NCBI GenBank assembly: GCA_020205615.1
Contig: CM035164.1
Span: 2,817,501 to 2,881,500 of the forward strand
Source of the DNA: Panax quinquefolius
Lineage: Eukaryota; Streptophyta; Magnoliopsida; Apiales; Araliaceae
DNA: 64,000 nucleotides
Direction: 5' to 3'
Of the stretch, positions 24,369 to 35,100 are shown in pieces. Below the pieces are notes generated by a model. It saw nothing but the letters and a program-made list of their open reading frames with translations. It was not told where the DNA came from and did not search any database. How positions within the stretch are numbered: position 1 is the first letter of the stretch; every line of letters starts with the position of its first letter. Made by a program: the position numbers and the translations under genes.

Positions 24369-24373
24369 GTTCT

Positions 24374-24428
24374 CCTCCCTGAAAAGCGGATGTTGAATAC
24401 TGGTGTTCAACTTAGATGTCTTTCCATC

Positions 24429-24429
<1 letters not shown>
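24374..24429 (-). pseudogene. Element C: Gag remnant beyond the solo LTR
   Basis: This short piece continues C's Gag upstream of the zinc knuckle (purine-rich GGGAGGAGAAC next to the insertion site, as in B near 14440). It ends where a long (TA)n array begins, so the rest of C's 5' half is missing. Confidence 0.55.
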
Positions 24430-24497
<68 letters not shown>

Positions 24498-24542
24498 CTC
24501 TAATAATTAATTACATATATATTAATAACTCTCATAGTTAAT

Positions 24543-24582
<40 letters not shown>

Positions 24583-24790
24583 ATTATAATATATATTTAT
24601 ATATGCTTATATTAATTATATAAATATATATATTAAGTTATTAATTATATATATATAATAAATTACATATATATATATATATCTAATAAATTACATATAT
24701 ATATATATATTAATAACTTATATTCATTAATTAATAACTTACATATATATATATATATATATATACATATATATAGGATGAATCTAAAAT
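24430..24790. repeat. (TA)n microsatellite cluster
   Basis: Uninterrupted TA runs at 24430-24491 and 24546-24579, with shorter ones to 24775, separated by AT-only spacers containing TTAATAACT. Nothing else is recognisable from here to 25041 apart from AT-rich sequence. Confidence 0.9.
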
Positions 24791-25007
24791 ATATCTCTCT
24801 TAAATAACAGATCTTTATTAAAAAAATTAAAACTACGTCAATTTAAAGATTCTTTTAAAAAATAAGTGGGGTTGCGGGATGACATTGTTGTAAATTAAAG
24901 AAAAGCAAGTGAGAGCACTATTTTTTAATATTATTTTATTTTTTAAAAGAATTTCCAAAATGACATACATAGTTTTAATAAATGTATGGTATTTAAGAGA
25001 TGTATGC

Positions 25008-25041
<34 letters not shown>

Positions 25042-25043
<2 letters not shown>

Positions 25044-25281
25044 TCTGGATCTTAAGTTTACCCCTTATCTAACATACCTTGTATATCCCCTTTTAGCGAC
25101 AGACCGGGCGACGATTCAGTCCGTCGCTATATATAGAACTGTTGTCTTGGCTTTTAGCGACGAACAACATATAGCGACGACAGACCAAACCTATAGCGAC
25201 GTACCGAATCGTCGCTCGGTCCGTCGCTAAAGGGGGGTATGCAAGGTATGTTAGATAAGTAGTAAGCTTAAGATCCGGACC
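25042..25281. mobile_element. 240-bp inverted-repeat element in (TA)n, Micron-like
   Basis: The terminal inverted repeats are about 40 bp with about 36 matches: left starts GGTCTGGATCTTAAG, right ends CTTAAGATCCGGACC. Both sides are flanked directly by TA runs. The interior repeats TAGCGACG in both orientations, so nearly the whole element can fold. There is no coding capacity. It resembles small non-autonomous elements known to sit within TA microsatellites; the transposase family is unknown. A 76-codon frame here is spurious. Confidence 0.75.
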
Positions 25282-25868
25282 GTATATATATATATACTAA
25301 CTTACAAAACTTTAGTTATTAGCTAACTTACAAAACTTTAGTTATTAGCTTGTTACATATATATTAATAACTTACGTTCATTAATTAATAATATACATTC
25401 ATTAAAATCTTCCATTCATTAGTATAACTTTACATTCATTAAAATCTAGTAATTAAATAAAATCTTAGTAATTCAGCCCAAAAAAATCAAATCTTGGTCT
25501 TTAATTTGTCGGATACGGAAACAGATATTATTCGTATTCGGATATTTCTCCAAATACCGGATACGGATAATATTTTTGAAATTCGTCGGATACCGAATAC
25601 GGATGCGGATGCGGATTAATTTTTTTCGAATACGAATACATTGGTATCCGAATCCGTATATATCCGTTTACAACCCTAGTTATTAGCTTGTTACATATAT
25701 ATATTAATAACTTACGTTCATTAATTAATAATTTACATTCATTAAATCTTACATTCATTAGTATAACTTTACATTCATTAAAATCTAGTAATTAAATAAG
25801 ATCTTAGTAATTTAGCAACAACAACAAAAAATCTTAGTTTTTAAATTTGTCGGATACGGAAACAAATA

Positions 25869-26255
25869 TTATTCCTTTGTGTCCTCCACGCTTTCCACTA
25901 AAAGGGACAACTCACATGTAGGAGAAATAAGATTGATGATGTTACAACTTTCTTGAAGACTTTCCCTGCAGGCTATCAAATTCTTACGACACCTCCTAAC
26001 TTCATTAATCATAAAAGAAATCTCCCTACTTTGACGTTCTTCTCTTACCCTTCTTTTCTCAACTTGATACCGATGTTTCAACTTGTCAAGTCTATATTGT
26101 GCTTCTTCTAATTCCTCCAAAAGATCATCATATTGGGGCAATAAATTTTTACGATGACGAACATAAATCTCATAATCGAACCAATCACTTTCACACTTAA
26201 GAAAGTCAATATAATCCAATACTTGTTCAATTCTTGCATTTGTGACTTTAGACAT
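25869..26255 (-). CDS. Small coiled-coil protein, copy 1 (unknown)
   Basis: I do not recognise the function. The ORF has 128 codons from MSKVTNAR. The centre is strongly helical and charged (DDLLEELEEAQYRLDKLKHR, then QVEKRRVREERQ), predicting a coiled coil. No signal peptide or membrane span is visible. I chose the internal Met at 26255 because copy 2 starts at the equivalent place and the upstream extension (to 26396) reads through a repeat element and a TA run. It is 120/128 residues identical to copy 2. It could be a retroelement Gag-like gene fragment or a small host gene. Confidence 0.45.
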   Translation of the reverse strand: MSKVTNARIEQVLDYIDFLKCESDWFDYEIYVRHRKNLLPQYDDLLEELEEAQYRLDKLKHRYQVEKRRVREERQSREISFMINEVRRCRKNLIACRESLQESCNIINLISPTCELSLLVESVEDTKE

Positions 26256-26309
26256 CTTCACTACATAGATTTGAGTTGGATAAGTGAAGTTTAGATCCGG
26301 ATTATATAT

Positions 26310-26542
26310 ATATATCCCCATCTTAAGCTCACCCCTTATCCAACTCACCAGCTCACCCCCTTTAACGACGGACCGTGACGATTGATCATCTGACAACCGC
26401 TACATACTTTTAGCGACAGAATGACATATAAGCGTCATTAAAAGTATGATTTACTTGATTGTATGACCGAATCCGTCAGCAACGGCCGCTAAATGGGGTG
26501 AGCTCTCAGTGAGTGGAATAAGGGTGAGCTTAAGATCCGAAC
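26310..26542. mobile_element. Second inverted-repeat element in (TA)n
   Basis: It is related to 25042-25281. Left has ATCTTAAGCTCACCCCTTAT; right has ATAAGGGTGAGCTTAAGAT as its complement. TA runs lie on both sides. The interior has diverged TAGCGAC-type motifs in both orientations. It lies just upstream of ORF copy 1 and separates it from its ancestral leader. Confidence 0.7.
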
Positions 26543-27071
26543 TATATATATATATATATATAACTTACGTTCATTAATTAATAATTTATATTCATTAAAA
26601 TCTTACATTCATTAGTATAACTTTACATTCATTAAAATCTAGTAATTAAATAAAATCTTAGTAATTTAGCCTAAAAAATCAAATCTTGGTCTTTAAATTT
26701 GCATCGAATATGAAAAGAGATATTATTATCGTATTCTGGATATTTCTCCAAATAATTGGATCGGATAATATTTTGAAATTCACGGATCTCAGAATGAATA
26801 ATATGGGCGAATAATGAATGTGGATTAATTTTTTTTGAATACGGATACATTGGTATCCGGATCCGTATATATCCGTTTACAACCCTAATTATTAGCTTGT
26901 TACATATATATATTAATAACTTACGTTCATTAATTAATAATTTACATTCATTAAAATCTTACATTTATTAGTATAACTTTACATTCATTAAAATAATTAA
27001 ATAAGATCTTAGTAATTTAGCAACAACAAAAAAATCTTAGTTTTTAAATTTGTCGGATACGAAAACGAATA

Positions 27072-27464
27072 TTATTCCTTTGTGTCCTCCACGCATTCCA
27101 CTAAAAGGAACAACTCACATGTAGGAGAAATAGGATTGATGATGTTACAACTTTCTTGAAGACTTTCCCTGCAGGCTATCAAATTCTTACGACACCTCCT
27201 AACTTCATTAATCATAAAAGAAATCTCCCTACTTTGGCGTTCTTCTTTCACCCTTCTTTTCTCAACTTGATACCGATGTTTCAACTTGTCAAGTCTATAT
27301 TGTGCTTCTTCTAATTCCTCCAAAAGATCATCATATTGGGACAATAAGTTTTTACGATGACGAACATAAAGCTCATAATCGAACCAATCACTTTCACACT
27401 TAAGAAAGTCAATATAATCTAGTACTTGTTCATTTCTTGCCTTTGTGACTTTAGACATCTTCAC
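27072..27464 (-). CDS. Small coiled-coil protein, copy 2 (unknown)
   Basis: 130 codons, MKMSKVTKAR, with the same coiled-coil core as copy 1. Upstream on the minus strand there is an acceptor-like CTATGTAG six bases before the start, a T/A-rich stretch, a donor-like CCCAG/GTAAAA near 27530, a leader of about 130 bp and then a primer-binding-site-like sequence at 27658-27672. That layout suggests a spliced leader of an LTR retrotransposon, making this ORF Gag-like or captured. Between copies I count 8 replacement and about 6 silent differences, so selection is weak at best. Confidence 0.5.
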   Translation of the reverse strand: MKMSKVTKARNEQVLDYIDFLKCESDWFDYELYVRHRKNLLSQYDDLLEELEEAQYRLDKLKHRYQVEKRRVKEERQSREISFMINEVRRCRKNLIACRESLQESCNIINPISPTCELFLLVECVEDTKE

Positions 27465-27673
27465 TACATAGATTTGAATTGTTTTTTTTTATATAAACAG
27501 AAAATTAAAAGATAGATTTGACTAGTTTTACCTGGGATGAACGAACGGTTGCTCGCAATTCCTTGCCTAAGCAATTTCGATCGACACCATTCTCCTTCAC
27601 ATCTACATTGGAGTGGGTGCACGAACTCAACAGTCATCAATTTGCAGGCTAGAATCCTTGCTTTGATACTAAT

Positions 27674-28300
27674 TGACGTAGAACGGAAAACGAAAAGAGT
27701 TCACCAGCATAAACTCTTAGAACATAAATTGGAATCCACCAGAGAAACAAACTATATCAATCGTAAAAGATAATAAATTATGAATTAACTGTCCAAACCC
27801 TAAACCCAAAAGCCGAATTTTATAGCTAAAGAGTTCCTATAATTATGGAAATAAAAATAACTAATTAATATGATAACAACTCAATTACGTAATATCATAA
27901 AAAATTTGTTTCCTACTAAAACACTATTACATACAAAAACAAACCCTGTCTAAAATGAGAATAATTAAAATTAATAATATTCAAGCCACTTCTGATCTTC
28001 CCGAAGTCATGTCGCCATTCCCGAAGTCATGACGCCATTTCTGTACCCGAAGACCTATCCCGAAGTCGATCGTTCCTGCATGAAATCTACTGTTCCTAAA
28101 AAAAACAGCACCTAACTCCCGACCCCGAAGTCAACCAATTTTTTAATTATTCATTTTTTTAATTTTAATTAATTATGCTAATGATTTCGGATAGTTATTC
28201 GAAAATATTTAAATTCAAATAATTTTTTGAATAACGAATTAGAATAATATCTTAAGAAATTTGTCGAATAATAAGGATAAAATATTTTTTCCCAGATAGA
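27674..28300 (-). mobile_element. Copia-like 5' LTR with primer-binding site (tentative)
   Basis: The minus strand ends TTCTACGTCA at 27674, followed by TTAGTATCAAAGCAAGG (27672-27656), close to a tRNA-iMet primer-binding site. Within the LTR are CTATAAAATT near 27825 as a TATA candidate and short direct repeats of CCCGAAGTCATG (28013-28030). The upstream TG end could not be fixed and no RT is present, so it may be a non-autonomous element. Confidence 0.4.
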
Positions 28301-29187
28301 GCACATTTCAATTTTGTTCCTTAGTGGTTATTTTGCATATAAATATACAAAATTATATCAAAATCATGGATCTAGACTACAGAACATGTTAAAATTCTTT
28401 TTAAAAAGTTGTCTACTACTAGCAGATACCAATTTCTGTAGTCTTGTTTGACAAAAGAAACATCAGAAAACAACTGTAAAGTGCTATTATACAACAAGTA
28501 TCATGGTAATCTGTAGGGGCCAAAATGAGATTTGCCCAACTTACAAATATCCTTATCAAAACTAAAAAGAAAAACAATAAATAAATTAAGAGCATGAAAT
28601 AATGCTGGTAAATGCTGTATAGGATTTACCATAGTTGTTACTCTTATTTATAGCAGTAAGGGTAACCTTTTCCTGTAAAACTTTAAAATGAACCAAACCA
28701 TTAAAGTTTTTTTTTTTTTGTACGACTAAAAGTTAGATTCAAACTCAACTCAAAATATAATCAATTCAAATATGAAATATCTTAAAAAGTATAATCAATT
28801 CATAAATTCTTAAAAAACCTATTCAAATTGATATTCAGATCATATTAGTTTGAAAAATTTTAATTGTACATGCTCGATTCAAAGATCATGCTCGATTCGG
28901 TACCTAAACGAGCCTCAATTAAACTTTAATTCAGATTCCATAGAATCTATGAACCAAATCTGAACAACTCAATACCCGGGTCGACCTTATGAGTGTGAAA
29001 GATAATCCGTAATCCTAATACCTAGAAAGTAGGAATAATCCCCATGAAGGTGCAATGGCTCAAGAAGAAAACACATAAACAGCTGTTTCGAGATGCGAGA
29101 CAAAAAAAATAATCAAACAAAATTGATTACGTAAATATATTTTAGAACATCAACATACATAAATTGGGATACAAGAATTTTCATATC
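28301..29187. other. OEP80 downstream flank, no gene seen
   Basis: AT-rich sequence with a T run near 28708 and no conserved coding segment. The 3' UTR of OEP80 should occupy the right end. I could not place a polyadenylation site. Confidence 0.5.
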
Positions 29188-32100
29188 TTAATTTCGGTGA
29201 CCAACGCCAAAGTGAAACCGCCCAGTTCTTTGGTCATTAAAGGCGTATTCAAGCCGTAAAGGCCCCAAAGGAGAGTCAACACGAATACCAACCCCATAGC
29301 CATATCCACTTCCAGGTTTTAGTCTAGCTCCAGCAGGATCGCCTAATATGAAAGTAACATACATTAACATTTCCCATTATAAACAGAACAAATTTCTAAC
29401 CACCCACGAAGGCATCTAAAAAAATATCAATAATTATAATGAAAGCATATGTCACTCTACTTCTTGCTGATAATTATAAACACACCCAAATGGCAATACC
29501 TGGCACGGTTGGGCCAGATCCAAGATCGGTTCCGTAATCAGCAAATATTGCGCCTTCTACGGGCTTAAGCTGCAAAAACAATGAGAAATGAGAAATAAGA
29601 TGACAGCATCCCTTCCAATAAAAAAAATCATTCGACCGAGGAAATGAGAGAGGGAAAATGGTAATATATCCAATCTTAGTGACAAGAACTTGAAATTTTT
29701 ACAGTTGCTAACAACCTTTACTCCCTTCAACCTAGAATGAAAATATCCAAATGGCTGAATTTAGTTTTAAAATTACACATGAATGTTTCAAAGATTACTG
29801 AGAATGTCAACTATATTGACTCAAATCGATAATCCAACTAAAAGTACAATAGATCTAAATTAGCACGTGCAATTATATTCCCATTAGATTCTTCAACATT
29901 AAAAAATTTAAATATTTAATATATCAAGAGATTAATTTATCATACTCAAGTTAGTAAAACTAACGGTAATGTCAACTGATGAGTATGAAATATGTTATAT
30001 TTTTATTCCTTAATGCTTAATCTTTTGTATTTATTTTGTACTAAATATACTCATTATTTTTATATTTTTTTTAGGTACAATTGAAGGGGTCCGTGATTTT
30101 GGAAATAATTTGGAGCATTATTGAACTAAGGGGATCAGCAACTTATTATTTTGTGGGCCACGGTTTGGTTTTATTGCATGTAGCAAGCTAATCATCATTC
30201 AGCCCATGCATGAATTTTACTAACATTATGGGCAACATGAGAACCTAGCCCAATTAATGTTCCAATTAACATAACAAGTAACCAAGCAGGTGAGACTTTT
30301 AAATTGAACAGACTCAACATATATATGAAGTGGGTCACATGGCTATATTCCATATCACGTGGGAGTTCATCAATTGGCTAAAAGCAGACTTAGCATCACG
30401 CGGAAATTGAAGAATCCGAATGCGACAAGGACTTTGACCACACGGCAAATTGTGGAATTTAATTCCAATTTCAAATCTGATTTTTGGATTCTAGAAAATA
30501 AGTTTTTACAATTCTATTGTAATTAGGATTTCCTTTAGACTAAAATTTATTTCCAAATTAAATTCTATTTCTTTATGGAAATTATCAACTATATTGACAA
30601 ACAATATAATAGTACCTTTTTTTTCTCATGCATAAGGATGTTTGCCTAGGACCATAATTGTCAAAGGCGCTCTTAGGCTCGAGAGGCGTAGCTTTTGAGC
30701 TTCACTTCAGCAAGTCAAGGTGCACGTAGATAAAATGCAGGGCTTTTCGTGCTTAATCCCAAGGTGCAATACTAGGCAATAAGCCTGACTTGAATTTTAT
30801 TTTATTTTTTAAATAAATAAAATAATCACCACCAATACTAAAACCCTAAAAAAATCTATTAACAAACCCCAATTAGAAACCTAATCAACAAATTCAAAAG
30901 AAATTACAAAACCAAGCTAGAACAGAAAAACAAATAACTAGTTGCTTGCTTCATTGCAGATCCATATGTAATGTAAGCCTTCTTTTTTCCTTGTATTTTT
31001 TTTATTGCTGGAGATGATTTTTTTTTTGCTAAATGGAGATGACTTTTTGATTATATGAAACTAGTTTTTAATAGCTTATTACCGTATTACTTCTGGGGGT
31101 TAATGTTCTTTTACATAAATCTACTTTTTCTTAAAGCTTCTTTCTCTTTTTTCTTCTACTTTATCTTCCCTCTCTATTCTCCTCTGGTTTTTCTTCATCT
31201 TTTTATTGTTTTTCTCCATCTAAATCGTTTTTTCATTTTGTATTTTTCAGCATATTTTTGTTCTTTTTAGATGTTTTCACTTTCTAATTTGGACCGAATT
31301 TACAGGTTTTGTTTTATTACTTGTCACTTTATAAAATTTTCACAGTTTACAGTATTTAAATATATTGCAATTTATTTACATATGATATTCAATGCCCAAA
31401 AACATACACCTCACACCTCAGGACTTGCAGCTTGCATTAAGGGGAATGAACGCCTCACCTCGCCTTCACCTTTTAAAACACTGGGTATAACCCAATAAAA
31501 TCTACAGAAAATGAGATGCAGAAAGAGAAAATTGAACTGGCATCACTTACCAGGGGAAAAGACATTTCTCCAGAGCCAACCACATAAGACCGACCTGATC
31601 CAATTGCCCCTTCTTCATAACCTCTCACACTGTTAGTTCCACCAATGGGAAATGCTTCATGGGGAGGAAAATTACCCACCACATGACCGCCAGACAAACT
31701 ACATAGCAAACAAAAACATAAGGAAGTCAGAAAACTAGCTTTGTGCATGACCCAAAAAAAGGAAGGGGAGGGAGAAACAATAGAACTTCAGAAATAGACA
31801 CAAGATGAAAGAGAAGGGAAGAAATGTTTAAAAGTTTTAGGTTTGAGTACAAAAGAGGGTGGAGATTTTTCAAAAATTAATAAAAACCCGAGGGTAAGGA
31901 ACTGAAAAAGAGAAAAATATTAATTTTATATGATTTTTGACAATTTCAAATTATGTATAATTCTAAAACGTTAGTTCAATGAACTCTTGATGTATCTTTT
32001 ATAATTTCTAAGATTGTTTCCTTGTCCTTTTCCTTTCCCCTTTCCTTCACTCACGTAGCCTAAAAGATTGAAAATTAGGTCAAGTACAAGAATAAATAAG

Positions 32101-35100
32101 GGGGGAAAGGAATTGAAATTTTTGTTTTTCTTATTAGCAGTTTATTGAAAGAAATTATGCAACCAACCAACAAGAATACGTGGAGGAACAAATGTTACAC
32201 CACTGTTTTGGAAATGCAAAAGAATTGAAAGTTTTGGAAAGTTACACCAATGTTTTCTCTTAGTCAAAAAAAGGATGAGATTCAAAACATGTTGTTTGCT
32301 TTCTCTCCCACCACGCACAACCTAAGATAAGGAACTCTGGTGGCTATGAAATTGATAAAAGAAGGTGTCATACCTCAACAAAAAGCATGCAGGACCAAAT
32401 ACCAATCCTTTTCTTGCACGAGCAGTGACTCTGTTGAAAATTAGCCAGTCTGTCCATACCGGAAGTCCTTGCTCCATATTTAATACCAACTGAAATGATG
32501 AGAGCGGTGAGAATTTACAGATGCAATAAACAAGTTATCTGACAACAATTTAAAAATCACAAACCATTGAAGACCCAGGGTCACCGGAACCAGTATACAC
32601 GCTCTCGAGTTTAGCAAGTAGCATATCGTCATGGGTATTGCCACTGCAACAATATCAAAAGTAAATGAGCCAGACAATAATGATATAATCAACAAGCCAA
32701 TAAATCTGCCAATATAAGATGTACACCTTGCAGTAAGTGGGCTACTGTAAAAGTCCCTGATAATAGGATTTCCTTTATCATCACGAACACCAGCACGCTG
32801 TAAAATGTAGTACACATCGAAATAGGTATAATGAAAACATAATACTAAAGTAAGGCACAAACTACAACATTGTTAGCACATAACAAGAGAAATATGTCCA
32901 CAACTAAAAACAAGGTAAAATGTTCAATACTATACCCATTGACAAAACACTAGGTTATTTAAAAGCTGAATCAATCAAACTTGTAAAAGACCTTGCACAC
33001 AAAAAGATTAAAAATGAGAAGTAAACAACGCACATTCACACATAATGCTTAGACTGAAACCTTTTCGCAACAAATTTAAGCAATATCATCATTTATTGTC
33101 CAAGAAGACGACCAAAGAAATACCCCCAATTATAGAAATTTCAGAGAAGGCTTATCCATTCAATTGAGGAATGATAAAGACATTTCCTTTAGTTAATAAC
33201 AAAGAACTCTGCTCACCTTGCTGAGGTGTTGATAGCAAGAGGAATCAAAGTACCCAATGTCATTAATAGGAGATTTGATAGAATACCTGAAAAATTACTC
33301 CTGCAGTTCCACTCCACTTTGGCCTGAACGGACGGCTATATTCAATGGCAGCTGTGACCCGGCCTATGGTGAGGCTACTACTGTCTGGTTGGTTCCCATG
33401 AACAAGAGTGCCAGGGGTTTTTGAATTCTAATTCATAAGAAGAAAAATAAGGGCAACATCATAGATCAGTTTTTCTTTCTTTAACACGATAGAAGAGAAA
33501 TCTAAGTGAACCTCAAACTACCTGAACCATAATTGATCTTGATGTCCTCTTATCATCTCCTTCAATCCATGGATCTGTGTAGTTTATTCTAAATATTGCG
33601 TCAACTTGGCCCCTCTCCAGTGAAAGATTAACTTTTTGGTTTCTTCCGAAGAGATTTTTATGATAGATTGCACAGCTGTATTCAAAGGATAAAAGTGAAC
33701 AAAATCATGAAAGGTAACTGAATAAATGAATTTATGTGTCTGTGTTTATCACATTGGAGGGAAGACAAGGAGAACAGATACATTCAAACACATAGACGCA
33801 CTAACAATGCACGTATACACACATTCTTGATCAATATCACTCTCTTCTTGAAAATAATCCATTTCCTTATCTCGGATATTTGCAAGCCAGATGCATAAAA
33901 ATAGTCGGATAAGATTACGACAAGCATCAAGTGTTTTTCCTAAAAGTACCCCCAAAAAATAACAACTTAGCCCATTAATTTCATTAGGGAGGTTTCCAAA
34001 GATGGTTAAACACAAGTATATTGTAGCATCAAGGAGGGAGAATGACGAAATTAACACAGAACAGATCTTCCTAGTAGTGCAGTGGGATTACCTTCCAATT
34101 AGTCCTGCTAGAGGGCCACTTGTAATCCTACATGTGGAAGAATTAATAAGTAAATATTGCTGCAGATACCAACAGAATTAAATATTGTTATAAAGTTATG
34201 AGACAAGCATTTTTGTCAAATAGTATTGGGACATGTGCCCTCTGCAACATCACATACCCACTTGAAATTCCACCCCCAGCAGATATACCCCCACTTACAC
34301 GCTCTACCACATTCATTGTTAAATCAACCTTGCCAGTATCTGCAATGTTGGTACAAAATGTTATATACATACATATGTTGTATGAAAGAAAGAATGAGTG
34401 CATATACATTTATACACCAATATAAATTATGTTCAGCATAATGCATCTTTGCCCATATACAGTATACACACATGCAGTCTCTCATATTACCTCCAGCAGG
34501 CTGTGGAACGATACTAACATCTTCCATAATACCCATTGTTAACACGGTATCTACATCTCTTTTTCCTTGAAGCATACTGTAAACCTAGAAAGGAATAGCC
34601 CAGTTACAAAATACAGATCCTTGTTAGTAAGAGATGGTAGCCACTGAACTTCTGAATAATATATGGGAAAAGATGATCCTCAACACCATCGAAGGAAAAA
34701 ATTAAGAAAAACAGCTCAAATAACACACAAGATTCTACTCTAAAATATCAGAACTAATAGGCTAAAAATTAAGAGGTAATACAAGTGAACTTCGTAATAT
34801 GAAAAGAAGAAATGGAATAAAAAGCAATCCTAAAATTAATGTTACTTGAGGAAACATTGTCCCAGAGGTTGTAAGTAGTAAATTCAGTATGCTTAGAATA
34901 AGAAGTAAATATTGTTAAAATCTTTTAATTGAACAACTCATATTGCACTGAGAACATACAAGTAAATAGATAAGATAGATGGGAAGACAAGAACACTGCA
35001 CAAAACAGCATACTTAAGCCAATATACACATGCTCATTTTCAAATATAATTATTCATCCTTTTCTTCCAATTCAACTGCCTTTCACATTTAGACAAAAAT

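Larger units (their letters stand above)
25364..27470. repeat. Tandem segmental duplication carrying a small ORF twice
   Basis: Sequence from about 25364 to 26275 recurs at about 26563-27480 in the same order: CTTACGTTCATTAATTAATA, a TATCCG-rich patch, CCGTTTACAACCCTA, then the ORF. Element 26310-26542 lies between the copies. The TATCCG-rich patches (about 25500-25675, 26695-26885) with TAGGGTTGTAAACGG ends resemble hAT-type mini-elements, at low certainty. Confidence 0.8.

Noticed and set aside
25000..25230. 76-codon frame over the first mini-element
   Set aside because: It begins in a TA run (IYIYIY) and reads through inverted-repeat DNA.
32480..34575. Frames of 70-126 codons at 32480, 33749, 34188 and 34198
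   Set aside because: They combine OEP80 exons with intron read-through or lie antisense; the GT-AG exon chain explains the coding parts.
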